A stretch of 64,000 nucleotides of DNA from Leptospira bourretii (GTDB lineage: Bacteria > Spirochaetota > Leptospiria > Leptospirales > Leptospiraceae): positions 124,001 to 188,000 of the forward strand of contig NZ_RQFW01000022.1 in NCBI RefSeq assembly GCF_004770145.1, given 5' to 3'. The position numbers and the translations under genes are program-made. Of the stretch, positions 46,928 to 55,312 are shown piece by piece. Each line of letters opens with the position of its first letter. Positions within the stretch are counted from its first letter, which is position 1. Below the pieces are notes generated by a model. The model was not told where the DNA came from and ran no database searches. It was given only the letters and a program-made list of their open reading frames with translations.

Positions 46928-47794
46928 ATGAGTAATTGGGAACAAGCCTACTCCCGTGAGGAGTCTACCTTTCAAAACAAAGACGGCGGTAAAATTTATT
47001 ACCAAATTTACCGACCTAAATCGGGAGTCAAACGTGTCCTTTTGGTCCACCACGGGATCGGGGAACACGGTGGCCGTTACAATTTTTTATTGGAGGCAAT
47101 GGCAGAACGCAATTACGCCATTTACCTCATCGATGCGAGAGGTCATGGTAAATCCGATGGACGCCGCGGTGTCATCACTCATTTCTCTGATTTTTTTGCT
47201 GACCTTAAGGAACTCATCGATATCGCAAAACGAAACGAAGGTGTCAGTAAAGTCACTCTACTTGGTCACTCTATGGGTGCAGCCATTACCTTTCTTTACA
47301 CTGCCACAGACAACTACCAAAATGATTTAGATGCTTATATCTGTAGTGCTCTTCCCATCAAAGTCAAAACAGACCTAGTGATGGATATCAAAAAAGGAGC
47401 CGGTGGATTTTTAGCAAAACTTGCACCCACTCTTACAGTTCCCACAGGACTTGATGTTAATATGATTTCTCACGACAAGTCAGTCGTAGAAGCCTATGTA
47501 AAAGACCCGTTAGTGCACGGAAACGTCGGAGCCTACTTAGGTGACTACTTACTCAACTGTTACGGTCTCGCTTTGGAATCAGCTACAAAAATCAATGTAC
47601 CAATTTATATGTTCCATGGGAAAGAGGATCAAATTGCTCTCGTCCAAGGAACTTTGGAAGCCTTTGAAAAGGTAAACTCTAAAGACAAAACAATGAAAAT
47701 TTTTGACGGATTATACCACGAAACCATGAACGAACTCCCAAAAGACAGGACAATCGTCTTTAAAGAGTTAGTTGCTTGGATCGATAAACACTAA
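46928..47794 (+). CDS. Alpha/beta hydrolase, monoacylglycerol-lipase-like
   Basis: A 288-residue cytoplasmic enzyme from the ATG at 46928. LLVHHGIGEHGGRY (oxyanion region), YLIDARGHGKSDGRRG, nucleophile Ser115 in GHSMG (113-117), Asp in MFHGKEDQIA and His in LYHETMNE complete the triad, matching the hydrolase_4/monoacylglycerol lipase type. Divergent from the sulfatase-fold gene by 83 bp. A dehydratase gene follows after 8 bp with its own AAGGAG, so it probably leads an operon of lipid-related enzymes. Confidence 0.88.
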   Translation: MSNWEQAYSREESTFQNKDGGKIYYQIYRPKSGVKRVLLVHHGIGEHGGRYNFLLEAMAERNYAIYLIDARGHGKSDGRRGVITHFSDFFADLKELIDIAKRNEGVSKVTLLGHSMGAAITFLYTATDNYQNDLDAYICSALPIKVKTDLVMDIKKGAGGFLAKLAPTLTVPTGLDVNMISHDKSVVEAYVKDPLVHGNVGAYLGDYLLNCYGLALESATKINVPIYMFHGKEDQIALVQGTLEAFEKVNSKDKTMKIFDGLYHETMNELPKDRTIVFKELVAWIDKH

Positions 47795-47802
47795 GGAGAT
47801 AA

Positions 47803-48246
47803 ATGCCAATGGCAATAACCAAAGATATAGTTGGAAAAAAACTAGATCGTTTTGATTTCACAGTGGAACGAGGAAAAATCAAAGAATTCTGCCTCGCCAT
47901 CAACGAAAAAAACCCAATCTATTTTGACGTAGAAGAAGCAAAAAAAGCTGGATACTCTGATGTTCCTGCTCCACCTACTTTCCCTACAGTCATTATGTTT
48001 TGGGGATACCCAAAGATTTGGAACGATATGGCCGAACTCGGTATCGACCTTTCCAAAATCCTTCACTTAAAAGAAGAGTATACGTATCACAAAATTCTGT
48101 ATCCGGGCAAAGTTTACGCACAGTCCGAAATTTCTGATGTAAAATCAGGAAGAGCAGAAATCGTTACTTTCAGAACAACCATCTATGATGAAAAAAATGA
48201 TCCCATCCTTTCTGCTGAGATGGCGATTTTCATTCGTAAGGATTAA
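47803..48246 (+). CDS. HadA-like MaoC N-terminal-type dehydratase
   Basis: A 147-residue hot-dog protein. [26 protein letters not shown] and [13 protein letters not shown] follow the MaoC_dehydrat_N / HadA pattern. Alone it would lack the catalytic Asp-His hydratase motif; the partner 15 bp downstream supplies it. The pair resembles HadA/HadB heterodimers that dehydrate 3-hydroxyacyl thioesters. An ATG two codons later is possible, but AAGGAG spacing favours 47803. Confidence 0.85.
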   Translation: MPMAITKDIVGKKLDRFDFTVERGKIKEFCLAINEKNPIYFDVEEAKKAGYSDVPAPPTFPTVIMFWGYPKIWNDMAELGIDLSKILHLKEEYTYHKILYPGKVYAQSEISDVKSGRAEIVTFRTTIYDEKNDPILSAEMAIFIRKD

Positions 48247-48261
48247 TACAGGAGGCTAACA

Positions 48262-48681
48262 ATGGCAAAAATCGAATTTGATAAAGTAGAAGTTGGTCAG
48301 ACTCTTCCTTCCCTCGACATCCCAGTCATCGAACATGCAAATTTAGTTCGTTATGCGGGAGCATCTGGAGATTTTAACCCCATCCACAATGATCCTGATT
48401 TCGCAAGAAAAGCAGGCCTCGATGGAACAATCTCTCATGGTATGTATGTAATGGCACAAGTAGGAAGACTTTGTACTTCTTGGGCTGAACAAAAAGACAT
48501 CGCTTACTTTGGTGTGACTTTCAAAGCCATGACTAAACTCGGCGAAAAACTTACCATCGTTGGAACCATCAAAAAGAAATTTGAAAAAGATGGCAAAAAA
48601 ACAGTGACTGTTCTTGTAGAAGCTAAAAACGAAGCTGGCGAAGTAAAAGCTGGTGGAGATTTAGTCGTCAACGCAGTATAA
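48262..48681 (+). CDS. HadB-like MaoC dehydratase
   Basis: A 139-residue hot-dog protein with the R-hydratase motif: YAGASGDFNPIHNDPDFARKAGLDGTISHGM, where Asp52/His57-type residues form the catalytic pair. Probably the catalytic subunit, paired with the HadA-like protein immediately upstream (AGGAGG before the ATG). Product is trans-2-enoyl-CoA or -ACP; whether it serves fatty-acid synthesis or degradation is not shown. Confidence 0.9.
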   Translation: MAKIEFDKVEVGQTLPSLDIPVIEHANLVRYAGASGDFNPIHNDPDFARKAGLDGTISHGMYVMAQVGRLCTSWAEQKDIAYFGVTFKAMTKLGEKLTIVGTIKKKFEKDGKKTVTVLVEAKNEAGEVKAGGDLVVNAV

Positions 48682-48689
48682 AACTTTAC

Positions 48690-48727
48690 CTCCCTTTGAA
48701 TGAGATTGTTCCATCATTCGAAGGGAG
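48690..48727 (+). terminator. Long hairpin after the dehydratase pair
   Basis: A 14-bp stem with one T-G pair: CTCCCTTTGAATGA (48690-48703) / TCATTCGAAGGGAG (48714-48727), 10-base loop. No clear T run follows, so it may be a weak terminator or an mRNA-stabilising end between hadB-like and the next gene. Confidence 0.6.
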
Positions 48728-48756
48728 AAACTTTCCCACCTAATAAGGAACAGTAA

Positions 48757-49182
48757 ATGCTTAGCCAAGAAACCGTCGTTTCCCAAATCAAATCCTTACT
48801 GACCAATCATCCACATATTGATCTCAATATCCTTTTCCTTTATGTAAGTGAGTTTACGATCCTGCACCAGATCTTACAAGAAGATGAAATCATCCAAGGG
48901 TATTGCATTGGCCTTCTCGAAGGATCCAAAGAGAAATACAAAGCCGGTAAATGGCTTCTCATTCTCACAGATAAACGATTTCATTTAGTACGAAATCCAG
49001 TTTTACGATCTCACTTTGACCACCATCCATTAGAGTTTTCGGCCATCAAAAAAATATCCACCAAACTCGGTTGGTTCTTTGGTCAAATCCAATGGGAGTT
49101 AGAAGGAAACAGGATCAAAATGTTTCAAATAGGAAAAAAGGATTATCAATTCTTTCTACCTTGTTTGAAGAATTTTTTATAG
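48757..49182 (+). CDS. PH-like domain protein, unknown function
   Basis: A 141-residue soluble protein. The second half resembles bacterial PH-like (YokE type) domains: GKWLLILTDKRFHLVRNP, FSAIKKISTKLGWFFGQIQWELEGNRIKMFQIGKKDYQFF. A helical N-terminal part (1-55) precedes it. Function unknown. It has an AAGGAA before the ATG and lies after the dehydratase pair on the same strand, possibly in the same transcript through the intervening hairpin. Confidence 0.72.
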   Translation: MLSQETVVSQIKSLLTNHPHIDLNILFLYVSEFTILHQILQEDEIIQGYCIGLLEGSKEKYKAGKWLLILTDKRFHLVRNPVLRSHFDHHPLEFSAIKKISTKLGWFFGQIQWELEGNRIKMFQIGKKDYQFFLPCLKNFL

Positions 49183-49292
49183 AATTCGATCAGAAATCTA
49201 AATTCGCATAACTAAAACATTGCGATAAATAACTTTAATCATTAATCATCAGCGAAAACTACTTCCCCCAAAATATTAATTTTGCCTATTTC

Positions 49293-49391
49293 TTTGGGCG
49301 CCTCGAATCACATAACAAACGAATATTTTATCTTGTAACGACCGCGCTTTTCGTTCCAATCCTTCGGATTTCCACTCCAATCGCTGGCGCA
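49293..49391 (-). repeat. Dispersed structured intergenic repeat, copy B
   Basis: Inverted relative to the copy at 26750-26892. Read on the minus strand it begins TGCGCCAGCGATTG and ends CGAGGCGCCCAAA, with the exact shared block CGAAAAGCGCGGTCGTTA. This copy lacks the 43-base insert: AATCC and GGATT are separated by GAA only, giving a short hairpin. It lies between the PH-like gene and the hicA remnant. Confidence 0.7.
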
Positions 49392-49456
49392 GGAATGGTG
49401 TCTAAGTTTGCTCAAATGTTAAGGACCAAGATCAAAAATTTCAACCTACTGAGTAG

Positions 49457-49615
49457 ATGCAAAAAAAGGTTAGAGAAATCATGGGAGTCCTTTTTCAAGA
49501 TGGATGGTATGTTTTTTCTCAAAAAGGAAGCCACAGGCAACTGAAACACCTGGAGAAAATAGGACGTGTCACTGTACCAAATCCCAAAACAAATGTTATC
49601 GGGGTAGAAATCTAA
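49457..49615 (+). pseudogene. HicA-like toxin remnant
   Basis: A 52-residue frame (ATG 49457, TAA 49613-49615). It follows the HicA mRNA-interferase pattern: REIMGVLFQDGWYVFSQKGS, HRQLKH with the catalytic-type GSH (24-26), and GRVTVPNPK. It stops at NVIGVEI, before the usual final helix (KGTLRSILKQAG), and no ribosome-binding site or hicB antitoxin is next to it; the following gene runs the other way. It is probably a decayed half of a HicAB module. A short functional HicA is possible but less likely. Confidence 0.6.
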
Positions 49616-49618
49616 CCC

Positions 49619-50296
49619 CTACTCCAATTCCTCAAAAGGAATGTCCAAAACTTCAAACCCAAAACAGTCCAAAAAATCATAATGCCACCATTCGGTTTTG
49701 TTCACACGAAATCCATATTTACTGAGTACTTGAATCAACGTGGTTCGGTTTTTTAAAATCTCTGGATCGGAAACTGGTGCTTCAGCCCAAGCTTCTTTTC
49801 GAAAGGAATCATATTCCGTTGGCATCGGAAGTTCCCGTTTTGTTTTTGTATCCACCAAAGTTAAGTCAATCGCACAACCTTTGTTATGTCTTGATCCGTT
49901 TTTTGGTGAAGCCACATACCTTGTATCTCCGACAATTTCAAAAAATTTGACTGTTGCTCTGTATGGCCTGTATGCATCAAAAATTTTAATCGAGTATCCA
50001 AGTTGTGAAAATTCAAGGTTGGCTTTTCTTAGTGCTTCTGCTACTGGTTTTCTAGCAAAGGCTTTGGCTTCCTTATAGATAACTTGTTTGGTAAAATTAT
50101 CCGGAGTTGCGTATTTGATATCCAAAAGGATTTCTGGAATTATTTTTTCTAAGTTTAGAAGTTCTTTGTTTGGAGTGTTTTGAATCGAAAGTTCATAACC
50201 CTTGCGACCCAAAACATTGAGTTTGTTTTGACTTGGTTGAGAAACCAAAGATAAAAAAGGAAATCCCAAACAAAAAGCTAATATGATTAATTTCAT
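49619..50296 (-). CDS. VanX-like D-alanyl-D-alanine dipeptidase
   Basis: A 225-residue exported M15D peptidase. Signal peptide 1-19. Zinc ligands and catalytic residues are Arg110 (DAYRPYR), His137 and Asp144 (SRHNKGCAIDLT), Glu202 and His205 (EWWHYDF): complete for the VanX/DdpX family. Cleaves D-Ala-D-Ala, here most likely for cell-wall recycling rather than vancomycin resistance because no VanH/VanA ligase is near. It ends a minus-strand row of envelope genes that includes VanW. Confidence 0.9.
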   Translation of the reverse strand: MKLIILAFCLGFPFLSLVSQPSQNKLNVLGRKGYELSIQNTPNKELLNLEKIIPEILLDIKYATPDNFTKQVIYKEAKAFARKPVAEALRKANLEFSQLGYSIKIFDAYRPYRATVKFFEIVGDTRYVASPKNGSRHNKGCAIDLTLVDTKTKRELPMPTEYDSFRKEAWAEAPVSDPEILKNRTTLIQVLSKYGFRVNKTEWWHYDFLDCFGFEVLDIPFEELE

Positions 50297-50379
50297 TCAT
50301 TTTCCCCTATTTCAGTTTCTAACTTTCGCATAACGAATCCTAACTCTAAAAATTACCTTGGCAATGTTGCATTTTTTAA

Positions 50380-50646
50380 TTAAAAATATGTTGTTCCAGA
50401 ACATTTAGCGCCCCTTTCAAAAACACAGTTGTTCCGTTGTAAGTCACAATTCATATAAGTTATACTATTGTTAATGCAGGACTGATAAACGAAAACATCA
50501 CAAACGATTATAGTGATAGCAGGGTTACAAAAATTTTCTCTCTCTTTCGTTTCTTTGGATTTTCCAAATATTTCTTCTTTTTCACTTTGGCAATTTAGAA
50601 AAAGAAAAATCATTATTAATAATATATACCTTAGGTTTATTTTCAT
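50380..50646 (-). CDS. Small lipoprotein overlapping the VanW gene
   Basis: An 88-residue predicted lipoprotein, lipobox Cys19 (FLFLNCQSEKEE). The mature part contains seven cysteines (FCNPAITIIVCDVFVYQSC, NCDLQRNNCVF, AKCSG), probably a disulphide-knotted module. Its ATG overlaps the VanW stop (ATGA), so the two are translationally coupled. No family recognised. Confidence 0.68.
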   Translation of the reverse strand: MKINLRYILLIMIFLFLNCQSEKEEIFGKSKETKERENFCNPAITIIVCDVFVYQSCINNSITYMNCDLQRNNCVFERGAKCSGTTYF

Positions 50647-51515
50647 TTAAAACTTGTTCCCTTTGATTCCAAAAGGGGTTCATACATCATCCAAGCCGTG
50701 TTTTCTGTAACCAACTCATCTTTCAAAATTTCTTTTTTATCTTTAGAAATCTTTTTTCTCCGAATCACATTCCTTCGTGTATATCCACCCCAAGGTTCTG
50801 CATGAAAGCCATGATAAGACTCATACACTTTGTAAAAAAAAGGAAAATCCCAGTCGGAAAGCCATTCCCCTTTTAACAAGTCATCCTCAATCCAAAGATG
50901 CAAAACAAAGTGTTGATTGGTTGTATTTTTGATTTGTAGATCAATATAATTATAAGACAAAGTGGCCCCTGATCCAAAGGGAAGAGTTCTTTCTGAATCG
51001 GGAAAAATATCAAAACTATGGCGCCATCTCTCTTTTACTTCTAGTGGACTGTGCAAAGTCATCCAATAGATTAGGTTGGCCATTTGGCATAGTCCACCAC
51101 CCGTTCGTTCGATAAAACTTCCGTTGCGCAATTGCATTCCAGGCAAATACCCTTTTTTTTTGGTTGGTTTGCCCACCAAATACCAAAACGAAAATACTTG
51201 GTTGGGTGCCAGGAGAATTCCATCTAACTTTGAAATGGCGATATTTAGATTTACCCTTTTATTCTCTTGGAGATACATAGGTACATCTTTCAGTTTGCGG
51301 TAAATGGGAGACGAATGTTTAAAAATAGAAACGGGAAAACGTTTCTGAATTTCCTGAAGTGAAATTTTTTTCGTAGCAAAAGACTTTCGTTCCAAAAACC
51401 AAACCCAGTAACGTTTCCACTGGAAATAAATTTTTCCAAAAAACAAACGTAAGGTTCCGCGATGCACTTTCTCATTCATCCCAAGGATCGGTTTTTTTCT
51501 GAATCTAAAGCCCAT
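50643..51515 (-). CDS. VanW-family protein
   Basis: Read from the ATG at 51515 (about 290 residues). The VanW core spans about 80-215: GILLAPNQVFSFWYLVGKP, GYLPGMQLRNGSF, GGGLCQMANLIYWMTLHSPLEV, RRHSFD-like WRHSFDIFPDSERTLPFGSGATLSYNY. No signal peptide is visible, though the N-terminus is basic (RFRKKP). VanW occurs in vancomycin-resistance clusters and widely in envelope gene rows; its role is unknown. Overlaps the upstream membrane-protein gene by 11 bases and the small lipoprotein by four. Confidence 0.88.
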   Translation of the reverse strand: MGFRFRKKPILGMNEKVHRGTLRLFFGKIYFQWKRYWVWFLERKSFATKKISLQEIQKRFPVSIFKHSSPIYRKLKDVPMYLQENKRVNLNIAISKLDGILLAPNQVFSFWYLVGKPTKKKGYLPGMQLRNGSFIERTGGGLCQMANLIYWMTLHSPLEVKERWRHSFDIFPDSERTLPFGSGATLSYNYIDLQIKNTTNQHFVLHLWIEDDLLKGEWLSDWDFPFFYKVYESYHGFHAEPWGGYTRRNVIRRKKISKDKKEILKDELVTENTAWMMYEPLLESKGTSFK

Positions 51516-52863
51516 TGGAGTGTTTTCTCTTAATAAAATCGGGTCGTTCTTTGTAAGGATTTTTCCAAGAGTTGGCAATGGATAGAAGTTTCGAATTTCT
51601 TTTTTCCAACCATGTCCGGTAACGTTTCCAGTCCTTTTCTAAAACGAGTTGATATTCACCCAAAGGTTGGATGGAGGAAAAAAATGGGATTTTGTTTTCG
51701 TCTTTACTAGCGAGTAAATTCTCATATCGAATTCCATATACAGCTCGATAAATTTCTGTACCTTGGGGTAATTCAGAAATTGCTTTTGTATCTGGCTCGA
51801 AAGAAAGACAATCTTTACGAAACTGAAAATGATAGTATTCACAAAAACCGTGGTGTGCAATAAGCAAACCATTGTTTGGTACTGAAGCCATTGATTCTCC
51901 CGGAATCCACATCTGTTCATAGGAATATCGAAATGAAGTTGGATTTGTAAACATGGTAAAAATCCAAAGTCCGGTACTGACCGTCCAAACCAAAATCTGA
52001 AATACATTCCACTGAATAAAAATTTGAGTGAGAAGAATCAAACTCAAAAGAATTCGGTATTGTATATCAGCAAAGTGGAAGATCGGAAGTATAAGTAAAA
52101 ACCCAAAAAAGGCGAAAGCCCTTCGCATTTTTTTAAACCTGAGTTCTGATCTTCCAAATACCAAAAAACCCCAGTCCCAAAGAATCCCAAGACCAGCTAA
52201 TGCAAACGCTGCGGACAAAGGAAACATTGCTTTATCACTATAAAACCTTCCACTTGGATCTTCGGGGAGAAAAAAAGGAAGAAGGCAAACAAAACAAAAA
52301 AACACTGGATAGAATTTTTCTGGAATCTGGTATAAAACAAGAACACCCAAACCAAGAAGAGCCACCATAGGATGAAACCAAAAAGCAAATATAAAAAACA
52401 GCCCAGAGGAAAACCATCGCCGTCGGAATCGAAACAATGAAGAAGAAGGAAAAGAAAATGAAGGTTTTAGCGATGTCGATAATGATGTTGTTGCGAATAA
52501 TGATGAGATTGTTCTGATAGGAAAAGAGAATCCAAAACTAAGAATCAAAAAACCCAAGGCCCAACTTTGTTTGGGATATAAAAAACCCAAAACAAAAACC
52601 AAAATACTCGGGATAAAATTGATTCTTTGGTATGGGATTTCGATTACAGAAAAAATCAAATACCTGGCGAAAAAGAGAGAAGTGATAAGCCAAACAGATG
52701 TTAGTATCTGGAAAAATAATAGAGTTTCATCGCTAACCCCGAATATCCGAAACAAAAAAGCAACAATATGGAATACAGGTGAATTGTCTGGTGAATGCAA
52801 TTTCCCCGATTCTAAAAGGGAAATTGCTTGGACACCGTACCAATAAATATCCTTGCCGAACAA
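51505..52863 (-). CDS. Polytopic membrane protein, GT-C-like, TTG start
   Basis: A 452-residue protein with about ten hydrophobic helices to residue 320, then a soluble tail. The opening KDIYWYGVQAISLLESGKL looks like a GT-C loop that normally follows a first membrane helix, but no helix precedes it here. The apparent start is TTG at 52863, seven bases after the upstream stop and in the same frame, so either it re-initiates from the upstream gene or the N-terminus has been lost. Probably an envelope-sugar enzyme or related; unproven. Confidence 0.65.
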   Translation of the reverse strand: MFGKDIYWYGVQAISLLESGKLHSPDNSPVFHIVAFLFRIFGVSDETLLFFQILTSVWLITSLFFARYLIFSVIEIPYQRINFIPSILVFVLGFLYPKQSWALGFLILSFGFSFPIRTISSLFATTSLSTSLKPSFSFPSSSLFRFRRRWFSSGLFFIFAFWFHPMVALLGLGVLVLYQIPEKFYPVFFCFVCLLPFFLPEDPSGRFYSDKAMFPLSAAFALAGLGILWDWGFLVFGRSELRFKKMRRAFAFFGFLLILPIFHFADIQYRILLSLILLTQIFIQWNVFQILVWTVSTGLWIFTMFTNPTSFRYSYEQMWIPGESMASVPNNGLLIAHHGFCEYYHFQFRKDCLSFEPDTKAISELPQGTEIYRAVYGIRYENLLASKDENKIPFFSSIQPLGEYQLVLEKDWKRYRTWLEKRNSKLLSIANSWKNPYKERPDFIKRKHSNGL

Positions 52864-52869
52864 TTGGAT

Positions 52870-54162
52870 TTAATCTGCGATTTGGACTTTTTTGCCAATC
52901 ATCTGCAATCCTCTTGCCGACTTTTTAACTGTGAGTGTATCACCAAAGATAACTGTCGATTTTTCTTCTGTGGTTTCTGCATAAGGACTATTGGAATCTA
53001 AACTTTGTGTGACAACCTTATGGTCCCGTCCAAAAATTTTGATTTTAGCTTCCGTAGGTGAAGCATCAAGTAATACCCAATTTCCATCTAATACTCGTTT
53101 TTCGGACACATTATCTTTCCAAATCACAAAAGAACCATTAGAACGAAATACATAATCCAAACGACCGTCCGATACATCCCCAAAAACTGCTTTGTTCACA
53201 AATCCAGAAAGGATGGTATTTTTAGTTTTCGAAAGAACTGACTTTTTAAACTCATCCGCATTTTTATCAACGACGGTGAATCGTTTTCCTTTTTCACCAA
53301 GTAAGATAATTTCGGCAATGACTGTGTCTTTCCAGGTTTTTCCGGGGCGAACTTTTTGGATTTCAAACTTGAACTTTTTCCCCGAAAGTGGTTTTGGAAA
53401 AAAAATCCTTTGCCCCCCTTGTTTGTCTGCCACTTTGATCACAAACGAATCGCTGTCATTGGAAACTAACAATTCAGTCACAGAACCATTTTTGTGAAAT
53501 AAGGCATCTAATCGCTGGTAACCGTTAAAAATTTCTATTCCGGATAAATCTATTTCATCCTCTAATTCAATCTGAAACGACTCACCTTCTCCATTTTCTT
53601 TTGCACCTTCCACCCAAGCAAAATCGATACTTCCATCAAACAAACTATAGGCGGGATAATTCGGAAGTGTGCTACTAGCAGTAACTTGGCCCGTAATCGG
53701 TTCAGGATACAATACATCTAATTTTTTTCCATTTTGGAAAAAGGAAACAGTTTTGATTCCATTGCCAGAGTCTGGTAATAAGTAAATGACATGAACCCCG
53801 TTTGATCTTATTTTTTGGGGAGTTTCTTTCGTGCAGTCAAAATTTGTCGCATAACTGCCGTCCTTATAAAAGGCAACATATCCTTTTTTTTCTTGGCATT
53901 CGATAGAAATTTCATTAAAAAAAGCGCGGCCGTCTGTTTTTCCAGATTGGTTCCATTTGGCACCATTGGAGAAAAAAATCGTGATTCCATCGAGGCTAGA
54001 TTCTGGTTTCCAATGTTTGCCAGAGATGAATACATTGATAGGGCTTGTGCCATCAGCAGAAGATGCGGCTTGGATTCTTTCTATAACAATGGAATTTTCA
54101 ATCGGACTATTTTTACAAAATAGAACAAGAAAAACCAAAAGTGTTAGGATTATTTTTTTCAA
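52870..54162 (-). CDS. Lipoprotein with discoidin/NADase-type glycan-binding-like domain
   Basis: A 430-residue lipoprotein, lipobox Cys17 (LVLFCKN). A jelly-roll domain at about 155-285 (ASSTLPNYPAYSLFDGSIDFAWVEGAKENGEGESFQIEL...IEIFNGYQ) matches the discoidin/glycan-binding-type beta-sandwich that leptospiral proteins carry. The C-terminal 130 residues (about 300-430) resemble a lipocalin-like stretch (GRLDYVFRSNGSFVIWKD...LDGNWVLLD). Surface lectin or adhesin is a reasonable guess. First gene of the leftward row ending in VanX. Confidence 0.77.
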   Translation of the reverse strand: MKKIILTLLVFLVLFCKNSPIENSIVIERIQAASSADGTSPINVFISGKHWKPESSLDGITIFFSNGAKWNQSGKTDGRAFFNEISIECQEKKGYVAFYKDGSYATNFDCTKETPQKIRSNGVHVIYLLPDSGNGIKTVSFFQNGKKLDVLYPEPITGQVTASSTLPNYPAYSLFDGSIDFAWVEGAKENGEGESFQIELEDEIDLSGIEIFNGYQRLDALFHKNGSVTELLVSNDSDSFVIKVADKQGGQRIFFPKPLSGKKFKFEIQKVRPGKTWKDTVIAEIILLGEKGKRFTVVDKNADEFKKSVLSKTKNTILSGFVNKAVFGDVSDGRLDYVFRSNGSFVIWKDNVSEKRVLDGNWVLLDASPTEAKIKIFGRDHKVVTQSLDSNSPYAETTEEKSTVIFGDTLTVKKSARGLQMIGKKVQIAD

Positions 54163-54233
54163 AGGTTGTACCTCGGCAGATACAAAGAATCCAAAACGCT
54201 TTCGGCTTAGACAAGTAAAAAATTGACCTGATC

Positions 54234-54548
54234 TTAGATCATTCCGCCAAATACTTTTTTGATTTCCTCACTTCGCATAGCGCCTGAAATGCGATGAATC
54301 TCTTTTCCATTTTTGAACAAAATCATTGTAGGGATTCCCGTGATACCATATCTTCCCGCAATGTCTTGTTTTTCATCCGTGTTGATTTTGATCACCGAAA
54401 CTTTCCCCTTCCAGTCTTTTGCCAATTTTTCCAATTCTGGAGCAACCATTTGACATGGACCACACCATGGAGCCCAAAAATCCACAAGGATCGGTTTGTC
54501 ATGTGTTTGTACCAACTCTTCAAAACTTTTAGGTAAATTTTCCGACAT
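54234..54548 (-). CDS. trxA: Thioredoxin
   Basis: A 104-residue cytoplasmic thioredoxin from the ATG at 54548 (AGGAG eight bases before; a GTG three codons upstream lacks this spacing). Active site WAPWCGPC with Cys29 and Cys32, cis-Pro in GITGIPTMILF and C-terminal AMRSEEIKKVF complete the fold. Reduces protein disulphides, kept reduced by thioredoxin reductase elsewhere. Divergent from the Crp/Fnr gene, 197 bp apart. Confidence 0.95.
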   Translation of the reverse strand: MSENLPKSFEELVQTHDKPILVDFWAPWCGPCQMVAPELEKLAKDWKGKVSVIKINTDEKQDIAGRYGITGIPTMILFKNGKEIHRISGAMRSEEIKKVFGGMI

Positions 54549-54745
54549 AAATTTCACTCCTATGGTTTAGACGCATATACCCTACCAGGTATACAGGAAT
54601 TGTTGAAATTTTTTACTTAACCCTGACTATTTTTAGAATTGAATCGAAGAACTTTGGAGTCCATTTTTGTATTCTTACAAAAATACTAAATATAAAGAAT
54701 CAGTAGACAGACTCTTAAAAACAACGATCTTAAAACTCAGATCCA

Positions 54746-55312
54746 ATGAAAGTTGTCTTACCCAAACCCGTAGGTTCTGAAGAAATCCGTCAGTTTTTTA
54801 TGACTCACGGTAAACCAATCAAACTAAAGAAAAAAGAATATTATGCTAAAAAGGGAATTCCTTTATTTAGCGTTGGTTTGGTTGTAAGCGGTGGATTCAA
54901 ACTCATTTATAAAAATGGAAAAAAGGAATGGATCAAATCCTTTATCTTCGAAGATGGAATTCTAGGAAGTTTACCAAGTGTCTTGGAAAACCAACCCATT
55001 CCCTATTCCATCATTGCAATTGAACCTAGTGAAGTGATTGTATTAACGACAAACGAATTCAAATCCAAAATGGAAAAAGAAAATGGTTATCAAAATTTTC
55101 TCATCCAATTCCTTTCGAAATTGTATTTAAAAAAGGAAGAACGTGTTGCCGATTTTTTACTCCTTGAACCTGAAAAAAGATACAAAAAGTTCATTCAGGA
55201 ATATTCTCATGTTTTGGATCGAATTTCCCAAATAGACCAAGCTGCCTATTTGGGAATTACAAACGTAGCACTCAGTCGGATCAAAAAGAGAATTTTTTTA
55301 AAGAATCCTTAA
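54746..55312 (+). CDS. Crp/Fnr-family transcription regulator
   Basis: A 188-residue regulator. Cyclic-nucleotide-binding-like beta domain about 15-115 (YYAKKGIPLFSVGLVVSGGFKLIYKNGKKEW), dimer helix, and a winged-helix end (about 150-188, ISQIDQAAYLGITNVALSRIKKRI). The cAMP-contact Glu/Arg-Ser pair is not obvious and the cysteine set of FNR is absent, so it is not a classical cAMP or Fe-S sensor. Ends overlapping the convergent DJ-1 gene by 32 bases. Confidence 0.85.
   Translation: MKVVLPKPVGSEEIRQFFMTHGKPIKLKKKEYYAKKGIPLFSVGLVVSGGFKLIYKNGKKEWIKSFIFEDGILGSLPSVLENQPIPYSIIAIEPSEVIVLTTNEFKSKMEKENGYQNFLIQFLSKLYLKKEERVADFLLLEPEKRYKKFIQEYSHVLDRISQIDQAAYLGITNVALSRIKKRIFLKNP

Noticed and set aside
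49619..50296. VanX considered as part of a vancomycin-resistance cluster
   Set aside because: No VanH, VanA/B ligase or VanR/S genes nearby; Leptospira wall biology gives a recycling role.
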